64,000 nt of DNA from Bacteroidales bacterium KHT7. Lineage in GTDB: Bacteria; Bacteroidota; Bacteroidia; Bacteroidales; Bacteroidaceae. The notes under the pieces were generated by a model. It saw nothing but the letters and a program-made list of their open reading frames with translations, had not been told where the DNA came from and did not search any database. This document shows, piece after piece, positions 11,698 through 21,000 of this stretch; within the stretch, counting starts at the first letter, position 1; every line of letters starts with the position of its first letter. The position numbers were made by a program, and so were the translations under genes. The stretch is taken from positions 1 through 64,000 of the forward strand of contig FNBQ01000015.1 of the NCBI GenBank assembly GCA_900102385.1. The letters run 5' to 3'.

Positions 11698-11735
11698 AAA
11701 AAAGGCTCCGTAATCAATGAATGACTACAGAGCCT
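11698..11735 (-). terminator. Terminator after tRNA-Leu
   Basis: On the minus strand a 14-bp stem (AGGCTC, a T-G pair, GTAGTCA and their partners) closes a TTCAT loop and is followed by six T residues. It lies 15 bp after the tRNA 3' end and ends the tRNA transcript. Read-through into the GH115 gene starting 23 bp further on is possible. Confidence 0.85.
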
Positions 11736-11750
11736 CTACTTATAGTTTTG

Positions 11751-11836
11751 TACTCGAAGCGGGACTTGAACCCGCACAACCATTACTGGTCAAGGGATTT
11801 TAAGTCCCTCGTGTCTACCGATTCCACCATTCGAGC
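11751..11836 (-). tRNA. tRNA-Leu (anticodon TAA)
   Basis: An 86-base class II tRNA. The acceptor stem GCTCGAA pairs with TTCGAGT and the discriminator base is A; CCA is not encoded. The anticodon stem AGGGA/TCCCT encloses loop CTTAAAA with anticodon TAA (plus-strand 11800-11802), which reads UUA and UUG. The T arm is GCGGGTTCAAGTCCCGC, and a long variable arm is present as expected for leucine. Confidence 0.97.
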
Positions 11837-11859
11837 AGCCTTTTTTACATTAGCGGTTG

Positions 11860-11890
11860 CAAATATAATAAAATCTTTCGTTTCGGCAAT
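11860..11890 (-). promoter_or_regulatory. tRNA-Leu promoter
   Basis: On the minus strand ATTG (11887-11890), 19 bp, then TATATTTG (11860-11867). The predicted start is about 15 bases before the mature tRNA 5' end. Confidence 0.75.
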
Positions 11891-11908
11891 ACTGTTTGCC
11901 CAAAAAGA

Positions 11909-13645
11909 TTAAAATTCAAAGGTCGAATCGTCGGCAGTACGCTTGAAGTATGTAATCGTTCTTGTTCGTGTCTCAAGCACCTTTCCGTCCTTCTTCTTTA
12001 CGCATTTGGTCCAGTTGCCGCGCTTGTCGTATTCGTACTCGAAAGTATATACGCTTGTAACGCCCTTTATCTTCTCAGTCTGGGTTGAGACATCGCCCTT
12101 GTCGTTAAAGTCGTTGATAATCTCCTTCTGCTGGCCGACAATCTTCTGTGGCTGAGTGGTAGCCTCGTTGAATGTCGTCTCGTTCTGGAGTTTGTTGTTT
12201 ACATATTCCTTCATGCCTGCAAGTGCAAGACCGTTGTAGCGGTAAACCAGATTCTGTCCGCCGGCGATACGGGCACTAACCAAGCCGTCTTTGTAAGTAT
12301 ATGTGAATGTCTTTGCGCCGATGCCGCGCTCAACCCATCCGTTGCTGCTCCAATAGTTGTTGTACTTTGTAGAAGCACCGTTCGAAGGATTGCGCTCCTG
12401 CATCAGTCCGTTGCTGTTGAAAATCATCTGAACGGTCTGCTTCTTTCCACCAGCCTCAACAGTCTCGTTCACAAATCTTACCAATCCGCGGAAGCCCATG
12501 CGGTGTGCATGATTTTCCATATAGATGAGATTGCGGTAGATGCGCTCAATCTTCGGGTCGCCGTTGCCGCCGTGGTCTTTCTCATAAATGAGATAGTCGC
12601 GATAACTTGCATACTCGCTGATAAGTTGTTCAGACTCGGTTGAGCCAATCTGCTTCATTATCTCAGAAGTGTAGTAACTGTTAGGATACTTTGCAAGATA
12701 TTCCTTCAGTTCGCGAACCTGACCTGATTTCAGGGCATCGTCGTAAGCCAGTTTGTAGATTATGTCCTGAGCCTCTCCGCAGTATGGCGAGTTAGGATAT
12801 GTCTTCATGTAATTGGTGTACGATGCCACCGTGTTTGTATCCTTAGAGAGAGTGAGAGCCTTGAAGTACATCTCGTTCTCGACGGTTGAATAGTTGTAGG
12901 CATCGGGATATTTCTTCAAGAACTCTGACAATCCCTCGGGCGACTTGTCGGCACGTTTGTAAGCCAAATCGTCGCGCAACTGGTGAATCTCCTTGAAGTG
13001 CTCGCCCTGCGGATAGTTTGTAAGATAATATTCGTAGCCGGTAATTGACTCGGCATTCATTGCCGTGCGATAGCCTGCGTTGTCTTTCCTCTTGAGCAGT
13101 TCGGAAGCATACTGAGTATCTTTAAGAGCGGCGTAGACCTTTCCGTAAGTCTCCTCGTCGTTCTCGGTACAAGCGTAATCCATGAGTGCGGCATTAACCT
13201 GACTCTCGATTACGGCAAATCCCATGTTTATCTTTTCTGATGCCAGCCATCCGCGCGCCTCGTTAACATAGATGTTAGACTTCACAACCTTCTCGTAAGT
13301 CTCGTAAGCACACAGAGGACAGTAGTTAACCACCTTGTCGGGGTCTTTTATCGGGTCGAGTTTGATGCTGTGCTGAAGCACCTCGGCCAAATCCCAGAGC
13401 GGATACAGATTCTTTACATAATCAATATTCTTGCCGGCATCCTTGGCATTCTGCTTGTCGAGTTTCTCCTTCAGAGCCATACGAGCCTTCTCAGCCTTAA
13501 CATATTCCTTCTTTGCAATAAGTTCGTAGACCTTGTGCAAAGCCTTCAGATTTCCAGTATTCTCCTGCGTCCAGTGTTTTTCGTCACCAGCCATCACATT
13601 CAGCGCCACACAGGCACAGAGAGCCAAAATAATATGTTTCTTCAT
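11909..13645 (-). CDS. Exported protein of unknown function with helical and YD-like repeats
   Basis: It has 578 residues and I do not recognise its family. It begins with a signal peptide (about residues 1-19, ending VMAG). The middle region, about 200-340, contains recurring YP-containing units about 35-40 residues apart (NYPQGEHF, KYPDAYNY, TYPNSPYC, KYPNSYYT), typical of TPR-like solenoids. The C-terminal 180 residues are beta-rich with motifs such as YNGLALAGM and YEYDKRGNW, resembling YD/RHS-type strands. It has its own promoter. A periplasmic or surface scaffold is one reading; no catalytic motif is visible. Confidence 0.75.
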   Translation of the reverse strand: MKKHIILALCACVALNVMAGDEKHWTQENTGNLKALHKVYELIAKKEYVKAEKARMALKEKLDKQNAKDAGKNIDYVKNLYPLWDLAEVLQHSIKLDPIKDPDKVVNYCPLCAYETYEKVVKSNIYVNEARGWLASEKINMGFAVIESQVNAALMDYACTENDEETYGKVYAALKDTQYASELLKRKDNAGYRTAMNAESITGYEYYLTNYPQGEHFKEIHQLRDDLAYKRADKSPEGLSEFLKKYPDAYNYSTVENEMYFKALTLSKDTNTVASYTNYMKTYPNSPYCGEAQDIIYKLAYDDALKSGQVRELKEYLAKYPNSYYTSEIMKQIGSTESEQLISEYASYRDYLIYEKDHGGNGDPKIERIYRNLIYMENHAHRMGFRGLVRFVNETVEAGGKKQTVQMIFNSNGLMQERNPSNGASTKYNNYWSSNGWVERGIGAKTFTYTYKDGLVSARIAGGQNLVYRYNGLALAGMKEYVNNKLQNETTFNEATTQPQKIVGQQKEIINDFNDKGDVSTQTEKIKGVTSVYTFEYEYDKRGNWTKCVKKKDGKVLETRTRTITYFKRTADDSTFEF

Positions 13646-13670
13646 TTGGTATTTTTTATAAAAAACGAAG

Positions 13671-13704
13671 CAAAAATATGAATAAAGTTTTAAAGCAGAA
13701 CAAA
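13671..13704 (-). promoter_or_regulatory. Promoter of the YP-repeat protein gene
   Basis: On the minus strand TATTTTTG (13671-13678) fits the -7 element. A TTTG lies 22 bp upstream (13701-13704), slightly further than the usual 19-20 bp. Confidence 0.55.
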
Positions 13705-13764
13705 TTACAAGAATATATTTTAATTTATTTACATTCTTTAACTATTTGCCCTGCCCCGTTAGCA

Positions 13765-15252
13765 TCAGAACTGGAAGTAGATAAACGGCTGAACGTCGCT
13801 GCTCTTAATCTGAATGACGATATAAATTACAACGACCACAAGCAACGCCTGAGCAACGAGCGGCATCTTGATAACTGCGCCCTGACTGCGCTCAACCCAA
13901 CTGTCGGGAACGAAGTGCAGCAGATAGCCCAGAAGCATGAGCGACATCACTCCCCAGTAGCCCTGAACAAGTTGCCAGAATATCTGCGGCTTGAAGTTGC
14001 TGAAAATCAGGCCGAGCATCGTAAGCGAGTTGTCGAAACTTGTGTTGCGGAAGAAAACCCAGCCCAAGCACACGAAATGGAACGTAACAACAACGCACAC
14101 GGCATGAAGGAACCATCCGTAGCGATGATTCTTGCCGAAGCCCATAATGTTGTTCCACAAGCGATGGGCTGCCAAGGCAAAGCCGTGCATCGCTCCCCAT
14201 GCCACGAAGTTCCACGAAGCGCCGTGCCACAATCCGCCCACAAGCATCGTCAGAATCAGATTGACGTAAGTCATGAACTTGCCCTTGCGGTTTCCGCCAA
14301 GCGAGATGTAGACATAATCGCGCAGCCAACTCGACAGCGAGATGTGCCATCTGTGCCAGAACTCGGCAACCGACGCACTCTTGTAAGGGCTGTTGAAGTT
14401 CTGCGGAAAGTTAAATCCGAGCAGAAGAGCGATTCCGATAGCCATATCGCTGTAGCCCGAAAAGTCGCAGTAAATCTGAAGGGCAAAACCGTAGATTCCG
14501 AGCAGATTCTCCAAGCCCGAATAGAGCGACGGGTTGTCGAAAATTCGCTGAACAAAGTTGACGCTTATATAGTCGCAGATGACTGCTTTCTTGAACAATC
14601 CGGCAACAATCAGGAACAATCCTTCGCCAAATGTTTCACGAGTAACAATCATCTTTCGGTGTATCTGCGGAATGAAATCGCTCGCCCTAACGATAGGTCC
14701 GGCAACCAACTGCGGGAAGAAGCTTACGAAGAAGGCATAGTCGAGCAGACTGTCGAGCGGCTTCAGTTTTCCACGGTACACATCGATGGTGTAACTGAGC
14801 GACTGGAAGGTGAAGAATGATATTCCGACAGGCAGTACAATATCGAGCGTTTCGAAGTGTCCGCCGGTGATATCAGCCCATATTGTTCCGAAGAAATTCG
14901 TGTACTTGAAGTAGACGAGGAACGACATATCTACAAGCACGCTTAGCCATACAAAAAGAAGCCTCTGCCACTTCTTGCCCGACGAGTAGATGCCATGTGC
15001 CATAACAAAGTCGAAGCACGTTACGATGGCAAGAATCTGGAAGTAAGTGCCGCTGCTCTTGTAGTAAAAATAGTACGAGAAAGCCGTTACGAACAGCAGT
15101 CGCGCCGTATGAGCCTTGCGCAGCAATGCGTAGACACAAGAGAAGGCAAGAAACAGGAAAAGGAACAATCCGCTGCTGAAGATGAGCTGGTTCTTCTCGT
15201 CATAGTTCAGCAACAACGCAGAAAGTTTGCTAAAATCAATGTCTTGCCACAT
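13765..15252 (-). CDS. MBOAT family membrane O-acyltransferase (AlgI/PatA-like)
   Basis: It has 495 residues and about ten or more hydrophobic segments. Features of the AlgI branch are visible: VLPVGISFFTFQSLSYTIDVY near 160, FFPQLVAGPIVR near 195, GYSDMAIGIALLLGF, FWHRWHISLSSWLRDYVYI, and GLWHGASWNFVAWGAMHG with the presumed catalytic His near 345. These proteins move acetyl groups across the inner membrane for O-acetylation of an extracytoplasmic polymer. It overlaps the upstream SGNH gene by 17 bp, so it is the last gene of a three-gene operon. Which glycan is modified cannot be told from the sequence. Confidence 0.93.
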   Translation of the reverse strand: MWQDIDFSKLSALLLNYDEKNQLIFSSGLFLFLFLAFSCVYALLRKAHTARLLFVTAFSYYFYYKSSGTYFQILAIVTCFDFVMAHGIYSSGKKWQRLLFVWLSVLVDMSFLVYFKYTNFFGTIWADITGGHFETLDIVLPVGISFFTFQSLSYTIDVYRGKLKPLDSLLDYAFFVSFFPQLVAGPIVRASDFIPQIHRKMIVTRETFGEGLFLIVAGLFKKAVICDYISVNFVQRIFDNPSLYSGLENLLGIYGFALQIYCDFSGYSDMAIGIALLLGFNFPQNFNSPYKSASVAEFWHRWHISLSSWLRDYVYISLGGNRKGKFMTYVNLILTMLVGGLWHGASWNFVAWGAMHGFALAAHRLWNNIMGFGKNHRYGWFLHAVCVVVTFHFVCLGWVFFRNTSFDNSLTMLGLIFSNFKPQIFWQLVQGYWGVMSLMLLGYLLHFVPDSWVERSQGAVIKMPLVAQALLVVVVIYIVIQIKSSDVQPFIYFQF

Positions 15253-16189
15253 ACTTGTTATATTGTTTTATAATAGCCTCAGCCATCAGTTCGCCCTGAT
15301 AAGTATAGCCTTCGTGAGTGTAATGAACAAAGTCGCTTCGCATGAACTTTGCCCTTCGCCAGTTTTTGCATGCGCTGGCATCGCCTCCCATAATTCCGTA
15401 CAAGTCCCAGACTGCAAGGTTGTGCTCCTCGGCATAGTTGAGCCAAATCTGGCGCACCTTCTCGGTATTCTTGTTCTCTACCGGAGTTGAAGAATATCTG
15501 CGCCGTCCCTTACGGTTTCTGCCGCGCACCCTTATGCGCTTGAACGAGCCGGGCAGCGTGGTGAGCATTATCTTGGCAGACGGACAGCTGTCGTTAATCA
15601 TAACGCAGAGGCTGTCAAGATTGTTTCTGAACGACTCGCCGCTGAACGAGCCGTAACTCTCGTTTGTTCCAAGCGACACGATAACCAAATCAGGATTCAG
15701 CTCCTTAACCCTCGACATATAGTCGCCGCTAAGGAAGTGGGCACACACCGCGCCGTTGCGTCCTATCGCGCTGTAAACAATTCCCGGCTTGCCCGTCTCG
15801 GTGGCGATGGCAGTTGTCTGATAGCTGATTTTCTGAGCCTCAACAGCACTGTCACCCCATTTCTTCTCGAGTCTGTGCCGTGCCGCCACGCTGAACACAT
15901 GTCCCCGGACGTGCGAATCGCCAATGTGAACGATGCGAACGATATCCTTTCTGCCGCGAATCTTGCAAAAAATGCTATCGAGTTCCTCGCCGCGGATAAG
16001 TTCGTTACTCTTCATTCCCGGGAAATGCAACGCACCGCTGTTTACCGAGTCGGCAGCGATGCTGTCCAAGGCAACAGCATTCACCGCCGTCTTTTTATCG
16101 TCAATATCCTCCGTGCCCTTTGCCATATCTATGCCCACGAAGAGCAGGCACAGCACAAAGAGCAGCAGAATCTTTCTATTCTCTTTCAT
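15236..16189 (-). CDS. SGNH/GDSL-family protein, partner of the O-acyltransferase
   Basis: It has 317 residues from ATG 16189; an in-frame ATG at 16234 would add 15 non-hydrophobic residues in front of the signal or anchor segment MKENRKILLLFVLCLLFVG. SGNH blocks are present: HIGDSHVRG (Ser in GDSH), LVIVSLGTNESYG, and a C-terminal DFVHYTHEGY with an Asp-His pair. This is the AlgJ/AlgX/PatB-like periplasmic acyl-transfer arrangement. The 14-bp overlap with the upstream gene and 17-bp overlap with the MBOAT gene argue for coupled translation. Confidence 0.88.
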   Translation of the reverse strand: MKENRKILLLFVLCLLFVGIDMAKGTEDIDDKKTAVNAVALDSIAADSVNSGALHFPGMKSNELIRGEELDSIFCKIRGRKDIVRIVHIGDSHVRGHVFSVAARHRLEKKWGDSAVEAQKISYQTTAIATETGKPGIVYSAIGRNGAVCAHFLSGDYMSRVKELNPDLVIVSLGTNESYGSFSGESFRNNLDSLCVMINDSCPSAKIMLTTLPGSFKRIRVRGRNRKGRRRYSSTPVENKNTEKVRQIWLNYAEEHNLAVWDLYGIMGGDASACKNWRRAKFMRSDFVHYTHEGYTYQGELMAEAIIKQYNKYVARH

Positions 16190-17543
16190 ATTCCTTCCTC
16201 TTGTCATAATTATATTTGCCCTCAACAAGAGCATCGTAAAGGAAGTGCGACAGATACTGTCCTCCCTTGAAGTTTATGTGCGTGTAATCGTAGTTTGCCT
16301 TCGACGGCTTTGAGTGTACGAGTTCTGCCATCGAGCCTTCGCCGCCCATCGCCTCGAACAGGTTCCAGAAGGCAATGTGAGCCTCGGCTGCAATCTGCTG
16401 CTGGTAAGCCACCAGATTCTTTACGCCCGGCATCGTCTTTATCTCGCCGCTCTCGCTCTTGTATCCGCGGTCGCCCACGCCCACGAGCAGGAATCCCGAG
16501 TTAGGGAATGCTTCCTGAAGATACTTGATGGTCTTGAGCATCGCCTTTTTGTAATATCCGTAGTCCTTGCCGAACTTCGATGCCACGTTAAGTCCGTAGT
16601 GTATGATGATGAGGTCGTAAGGCCTCTGCTCGGCATACTGGCGGAGTCGGTTCTGCGGAATGCTGCGGAGAGTTGCGCCGCTTCGTCCTCGCATACTGAA
16701 ACAGTCTACCGATATGCCTCTGTTGCCCTCCATCGCCACGCCGTAGAACACAGATGAGGCTGTCTCGCCGTTCACCGTCCAGCGCACGCGTCCTATCTTG
16801 CCCTTCACCTCAGCCTTCTGCAATCCTTCGGAAGGGGCAAAGAGGAATTCCTTTGATTCCGAGCCGTTCACGTTTGCCGTGAGTACGATGTTTCCCGATG
16901 TCTGGAAATATATTGTAGAACGCTGGCAGGTGTCGAGCAGAGTTGCATATCGGCTCTGTCCCGACACATTGACGTATGCACCCTCGCGCGGAATGAAATA
17001 TCGCTCGTCAATGCCCTGACGGCTCTTGTCGAACCTTGTGGTATCGTTGAATACATGAGCAATCCAGCCCGATGACGACACGCGAACCGTCTGTCTGAAT
17101 CCATCGGTAATAGAGAAGATATCGACATAGCTTGCTCCGCATCCGCCGTATTTCTTCTGAAGGAGAGCGCGCAAATCGCCAGTGAAGATATCGCCTTCGA
17201 TGAACGAATCGCCGAAATAGGCGATGCGCACAGGGCGGTCGAGCGTCTGAAGGCTGTCGAGTGCCTGATAGTATTTCAACATTCCCGTTCCGAGACTGTC
17301 GCCGAAATCCTCGATGCAGGTAACGCCCTCGCGGCAATGAGCCACAAACGGCGGCTTCACCACCGGCAAAACTACGGTATCCTTCTCGGCCTGCTCTTCT
17401 TCCGAAGGGCATATATCCGAAAGAATATTAACCTGTCTAAGCGTTGTGCCACAAATAGTTATGGGGGGCAGGTATCTTAAGGCTGCAAGCATCAGCACTA
17501 CAAGGAGTGTGAGTAAAAATGTGCGAAGTAGATAATTCTTCAT
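16176..17543 (-). CDS. Second SGNH-family periplasmic protein of the O-acylation operon
   Basis: It has 455 residues from ATG 17543. The extended open frame starts at 17612, but the 23 extra residues overlap the promoter at 17564-17595. An N-terminal membrane anchor (about 5-24) is followed by a proline-rich linker. Then comes the SGNH core: IAYFGDSFIEGD (Ser in GDSF), a beta insert of about 150 residues, IIIHYGLNVASK, and a terminal YDYTHINFKGG with Asp and His. The insert resembles a carbohydrate-binding element but I cannot name it. It is the first gene of the operon. Confidence 0.87.
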   Translation of the reverse strand: MKNYLLRTFLLTLLVVLMLAALRYLPPITICGTTLRQVNILSDICPSEEEQAEKDTVVLPVVKPPFVAHCREGVTCIEDFGDSLGTGMLKYYQALDSLQTLDRPVRIAYFGDSFIEGDIFTGDLRALLQKKYGGCGASYVDIFSITDGFRQTVRVSSSGWIAHVFNDTTRFDKSRQGIDERYFIPREGAYVNVSGQSRYATLLDTCQRSTIYFQTSGNIVLTANVNGSESKEFLFAPSEGLQKAEVKGKIGRVRWTVNGETASSVFYGVAMEGNRGISVDCFSMRGRSGATLRSIPQNRLRQYAEQRPYDLIIIHYGLNVASKFGKDYGYYKKAMLKTIKYLQEAFPNSGFLLVGVGDRGYKSESGEIKTMPGVKNLVAYQQQIAAEAHIAFWNLFEAMGGEGSMAELVHSKPSKANYDYTHINFKGGQYLSHFLYDALVEGKYNYDKRKEYERE

Positions 17544-17563
17544 TCCTCTAACAAAATCGGCGG

Positions 17564-17595
17564 CAAAATTACAAAAAAGGAACGACACGACCAAA
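17564..17595 (-). promoter_or_regulatory. Promoter of the O-acylation operon
   Basis: On the minus strand TTTG (17592-17595), 20 bp, then TAATTTTG (17564-17571). The predicted transcript starts just upstream of ATG 17543, giving a very short leader. This supports the shorter start for the first gene. Confidence 0.75.
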
Positions 17596-17716
17596 AAAGC
17601 CCCACCTTTCAAAAGAAAAAGGAAGAGAAATGCGGCTTATAACAAGATACGCGAGTTCGGGACAAAAAACGCAGTCTGTAATAATATGCAGATAGAAAAC
17701 GAATCGTTATGCAGAA

Positions 17717-17804
17717 AAGAGGCAAAAAAGCTACTTTCAAGGTAGAGGGTAGTAAGGGGATAGTAAGAGGATAGCAAGGGGGAAGCTTCGAGGAAGGAAG
17801 CCGA
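17717..17804 (+). repeat. Degenerate 11-bp tandem repeat array A (8 units)
   Basis: Units start every 11 bp at 17717, 17728, 17739, 17750, 17761, 17772, 17783 and 17794. Each begins AAG or TAG, for example AAGGTAGAGGG, TAGTAAGGGGA, TAGTAAGAGGA and TAGCAAGGGGG. The array lies in the gene-free region between the O-acylation operon and the pectin esterase gene. Unit AAGGTAGAGGG matches AAGGTATAGGG of array B at 10 of 11 bases. I do not recognise it as a known element. Confidence 0.8.
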
Positions 17805-18026
17805 TGCGTATATTAATGCAAATTCAATAGCTTTCACTGTTGACAATTAACAATGCAGGTAAGAAATGTATAATTTATCCCGAATTCGCATACAAGATGA
17901 TACCTTACTCAGCCCTGTCCAAGAAAGAACTCGTTAGACATAAAAAAAAATGCGTTAAAAGCACTTTGAACTAAAAACACCCCATCATTAGTTTATTTTT
18001 AACCCATAGCATTGAAATATAAGGCG
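17805..18026. other. Gene-free spacer upstream of the pectin esterase gene
   Basis: This is AT-rich DNA with no plausible gene. It contains ACTGTTGACAA at 17836-17846, a word that also follows array B. It also has a CCGAATTCGCATAC stretch that resembles DNA beside array B. No clear operator or terminator was seen. Confidence 0.5.
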
Positions 18027-18034
18027 TAGCTTTG
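18027..18034 (+). promoter_or_regulatory. Probable pectin esterase promoter, -7 element
   Basis: TAGCTTTG fits TAnnTTTG and lies 48 bp upstream of the start codon. There is no good -33 TTTG at the expected spacing, which could mean that an activator is needed. Confidence 0.45.
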
Positions 18035-18082
18035 CTGCGAGTTTTTCTAATCAATTTTACTAACAACTAATACCAAAAAAGT

Positions 18083-21000
18083 ATGACTAAAACATTCTTT
18101 AAGTTTCTGATGCTTGCGGCGGCACTGCTATTAACGGCAGCGACGAGCACAACAGCTCAGATAAAGGTGCATAGCATAGGTGACTCTACTATGCAGACCT
18201 ACGATGAGAGTTCGACCGACAAACGCGGTTGGGCCCAGATGCTACAACAGTTTTTCGATGCCAACTTTGTTACGGTAAACAACCGCGGCAAATCGGGAGC
18301 CTCATCGAAAAGTTTCTACAACGAAGCAGCTTACTGGCCAACGATGGTGGCAAGCAAAAGCAGCAACACAACAATCGAGCAGGGCGACTACGTTTTGATT
18401 CAGTTTGCCCATAACGACGAGAAGAACAACGGAATGGACGGCGACGAGGTTATTGCATACTACAAGAGCATAGGCAACACAACAGAGGCGGCGTCTACCG
18501 ACTATCGCGGAACAACACCGTTCAACACGTTCAAAAAGTACATTCGTGCATTCATTGACGAGACAAAGGCTCGCGGCGGAATTCCAATTATCGTAACGCC
18601 TATCTGCCGAAAATACTTCAGCGGAAGCAACATATCGAGAAAGGGGCAGCACGATTTGGGCGATGGATTCGCAAAACTGACCGAAAGCGGAATAACGACA
18701 AACAACAAACTTGCCGAATCGGATAATACAATGGACTATGTGCAGGCTCTGAAAGATGTAGCATGCGAGTACGATGATGTTCCGGTTGTAGACATTACCG
18801 AACTTACCCGAAAAATGTATCTCAGCTACGGAAACGACTTCTGTACAAGCAACATTTTCTGTTCCGACGACTCAACACATCCAAAAGCCCTCGGCGCAAC
18901 GCTGGTGGCACGTCTGTTTGCTCAGGCGGTTAAGAACGGCGAGAACGCCGTAAGCACACCAAAGAGCAGCGCGGTGCTTGCAAATCTGGCTAAATATGTG
19001 ATAGTTAGCAACGAGGTCTCACTTTCACCTTCAGACGGAGATTTGGGAACCGCCTACATCGGCATGAGCGTAACCAAAGAGTTCAACATCTCAGCCTTCG
19101 GACTTGCCAAGGCTGCGGGTACTTTTACATTCAAGACCGAAGGCGGATTCGAGGTTTCTACCGACAAAACCAATTTCTCTAACTCTGCAAGCATAGATTA
19201 CAACGGAAACACACTCATCTCTACAATCTACATCCGTTTCAAGGTTTCAGCAGAGGGCGTGACAAGAGGCTCGCTCACCGCAACAGACGGAACGACAAGC
19301 AAGACCATAGAACTCTCTGCAACAGGAAAAAGCAGCGCAGGAGGAATAGAGACAAGCGTAGTATGGCCTCTAACCAGCAACGCTACGCCAGTGGTTACAG
19401 GCAGCATCACTCCTCTTGAGCAGACAATGAGCAACATGACGGTTTCGGGCTACCAAAACATAAACAAGGCTGCCGTGTGGCCCGAGGGCAGCAACTACGA
19501 TGCAAGCCATACCGTTCAGCGCAACTGCGTGGCTGGCAACAAATGGCCTGCCGGAGAGATTGACGAGGTGAGCGACAGATTCATTCAGTTTGGCGTTTCG
19601 GCTCCCGAGAACACAAGCATAGACATTGACAAGATAAGCATGTATGTTGCCGGAGCAGGCGGAAACGGAATGAGATGCAAGATTTACTATTCAACCGATG
19701 CCCAGTTTGCAAATCCGGTGCAGATAAAAGAGTTTGCGTCGATGACAAGCAACACAGCATATCTTGTAACCGCCGAGCCTGTGCTTACGCTCGACGAGGG
19801 CGAATCGCTCTATCTGCGCATCCATCCTTGGTATTCGGGCGAGGCAACAGGAAAGACAATATGCTTGAGCGACGTCACAATTCACGGAGTGGCAAAGAGC
19901 GGAAACTCATCGGCTCAGGCAAGATACAGTCTGACAACAAAAGTCTCTCCTGCCGACGCTGGAAAAATTACAGTAAACCCAGTTCTCACATCATACAAGA
20001 AAGGCAGCGAGGCAACTCTCACGGCTACAAGAAACTTCGGATTCACATTCAAGGAATGGCAGGACAACAACGGCAAGACAATCTCTACCGAGCCTACTAC
20101 AACCATTACAATGGATGCCGACAAAGACATCACTGCCGTCTTCGTTCCGCTTAACGTCTACACTGTAACGGCTCGCACTACCAACGACATGGAGATGTCG
20201 CTCGGAAGCGTAACAATATCGCCAAACAATAACGGCAACAAGTATGAGGAGGGAACGGAAATTGTAGCCACTGCCAACGAAAGCAAGATTCTGAAATTCT
20301 TGAGCTGGACCGACGATAACGAGAATGCAGGCAACAACGCTATCCGTAATCTGAAAGTAAACGGCAACATAGAACTGGTAGCCAACTACGAGGTTCAGGA
20401 CTTCATTGCCGTATTTGACGCTTCGAAGGTTCAGGGATATGCCTACAACACAACAGCCGAATATCCTTACAACGCCGACGTTGTATGGGATGCAAGCAGA
20501 AACGCAAAGGCAAGCATCGTAAGGGTTAGCGACGGCTCTCTGGTTTACACGCAGAACGGCGGAACTCCAGTAGTGCGCAGCCGAGAGTCTGCAACATTAA
20601 GCGGTCTTAACGGTCTTTACCAAAACGGCTACCGCACAACCGACGTGGCATTCCAATATCAGTTCTCGACAATCGGATTCACCTCGGCAACGATGTATGC
20701 CGGAATGGCAGCCAAGAACATGGCAAGCGCAAACTGGAAGGCTCAGATAAGCACCGACGGAAAATCATTTGCCGACATCGACGGCGCAAAATGGACAATC
20801 ACGGCAAATGTTCTGAAAGATGACATCGCAATAAGTCTGCCAGAATCGGCAATGGACAAAAATCTGGTTACAATACGCATTGTAGGAGACGGCGACGCTA
20901 CTCTTAGCACATCGTACCAGTTCGACAAAAAGTTCGACGGACTCGACTACTGCGACCATTCAGAAACAGGCTTCGGCAATGTTTTCGTCCTCGGAACAGC

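Noticed and set aside
11676-11717. Longer start for the GH115 protein
   Set aside because: It would put 14 polar residues in front of a clean signal peptide and enters the tRNA terminator.
13678-14820. Long plus-strand frame opposite the MBOAT gene
   Set aside because: Its codons mirror the MBOAT gene, and the product is low-complexity with no signal or domain.
17717-17804. CRISPR array
   Set aside because: The periodic DNA has 11-bp units with no unique spacers, no 25-40 bp repeats and no cas genes nearby; the same holds for arrays B and C.
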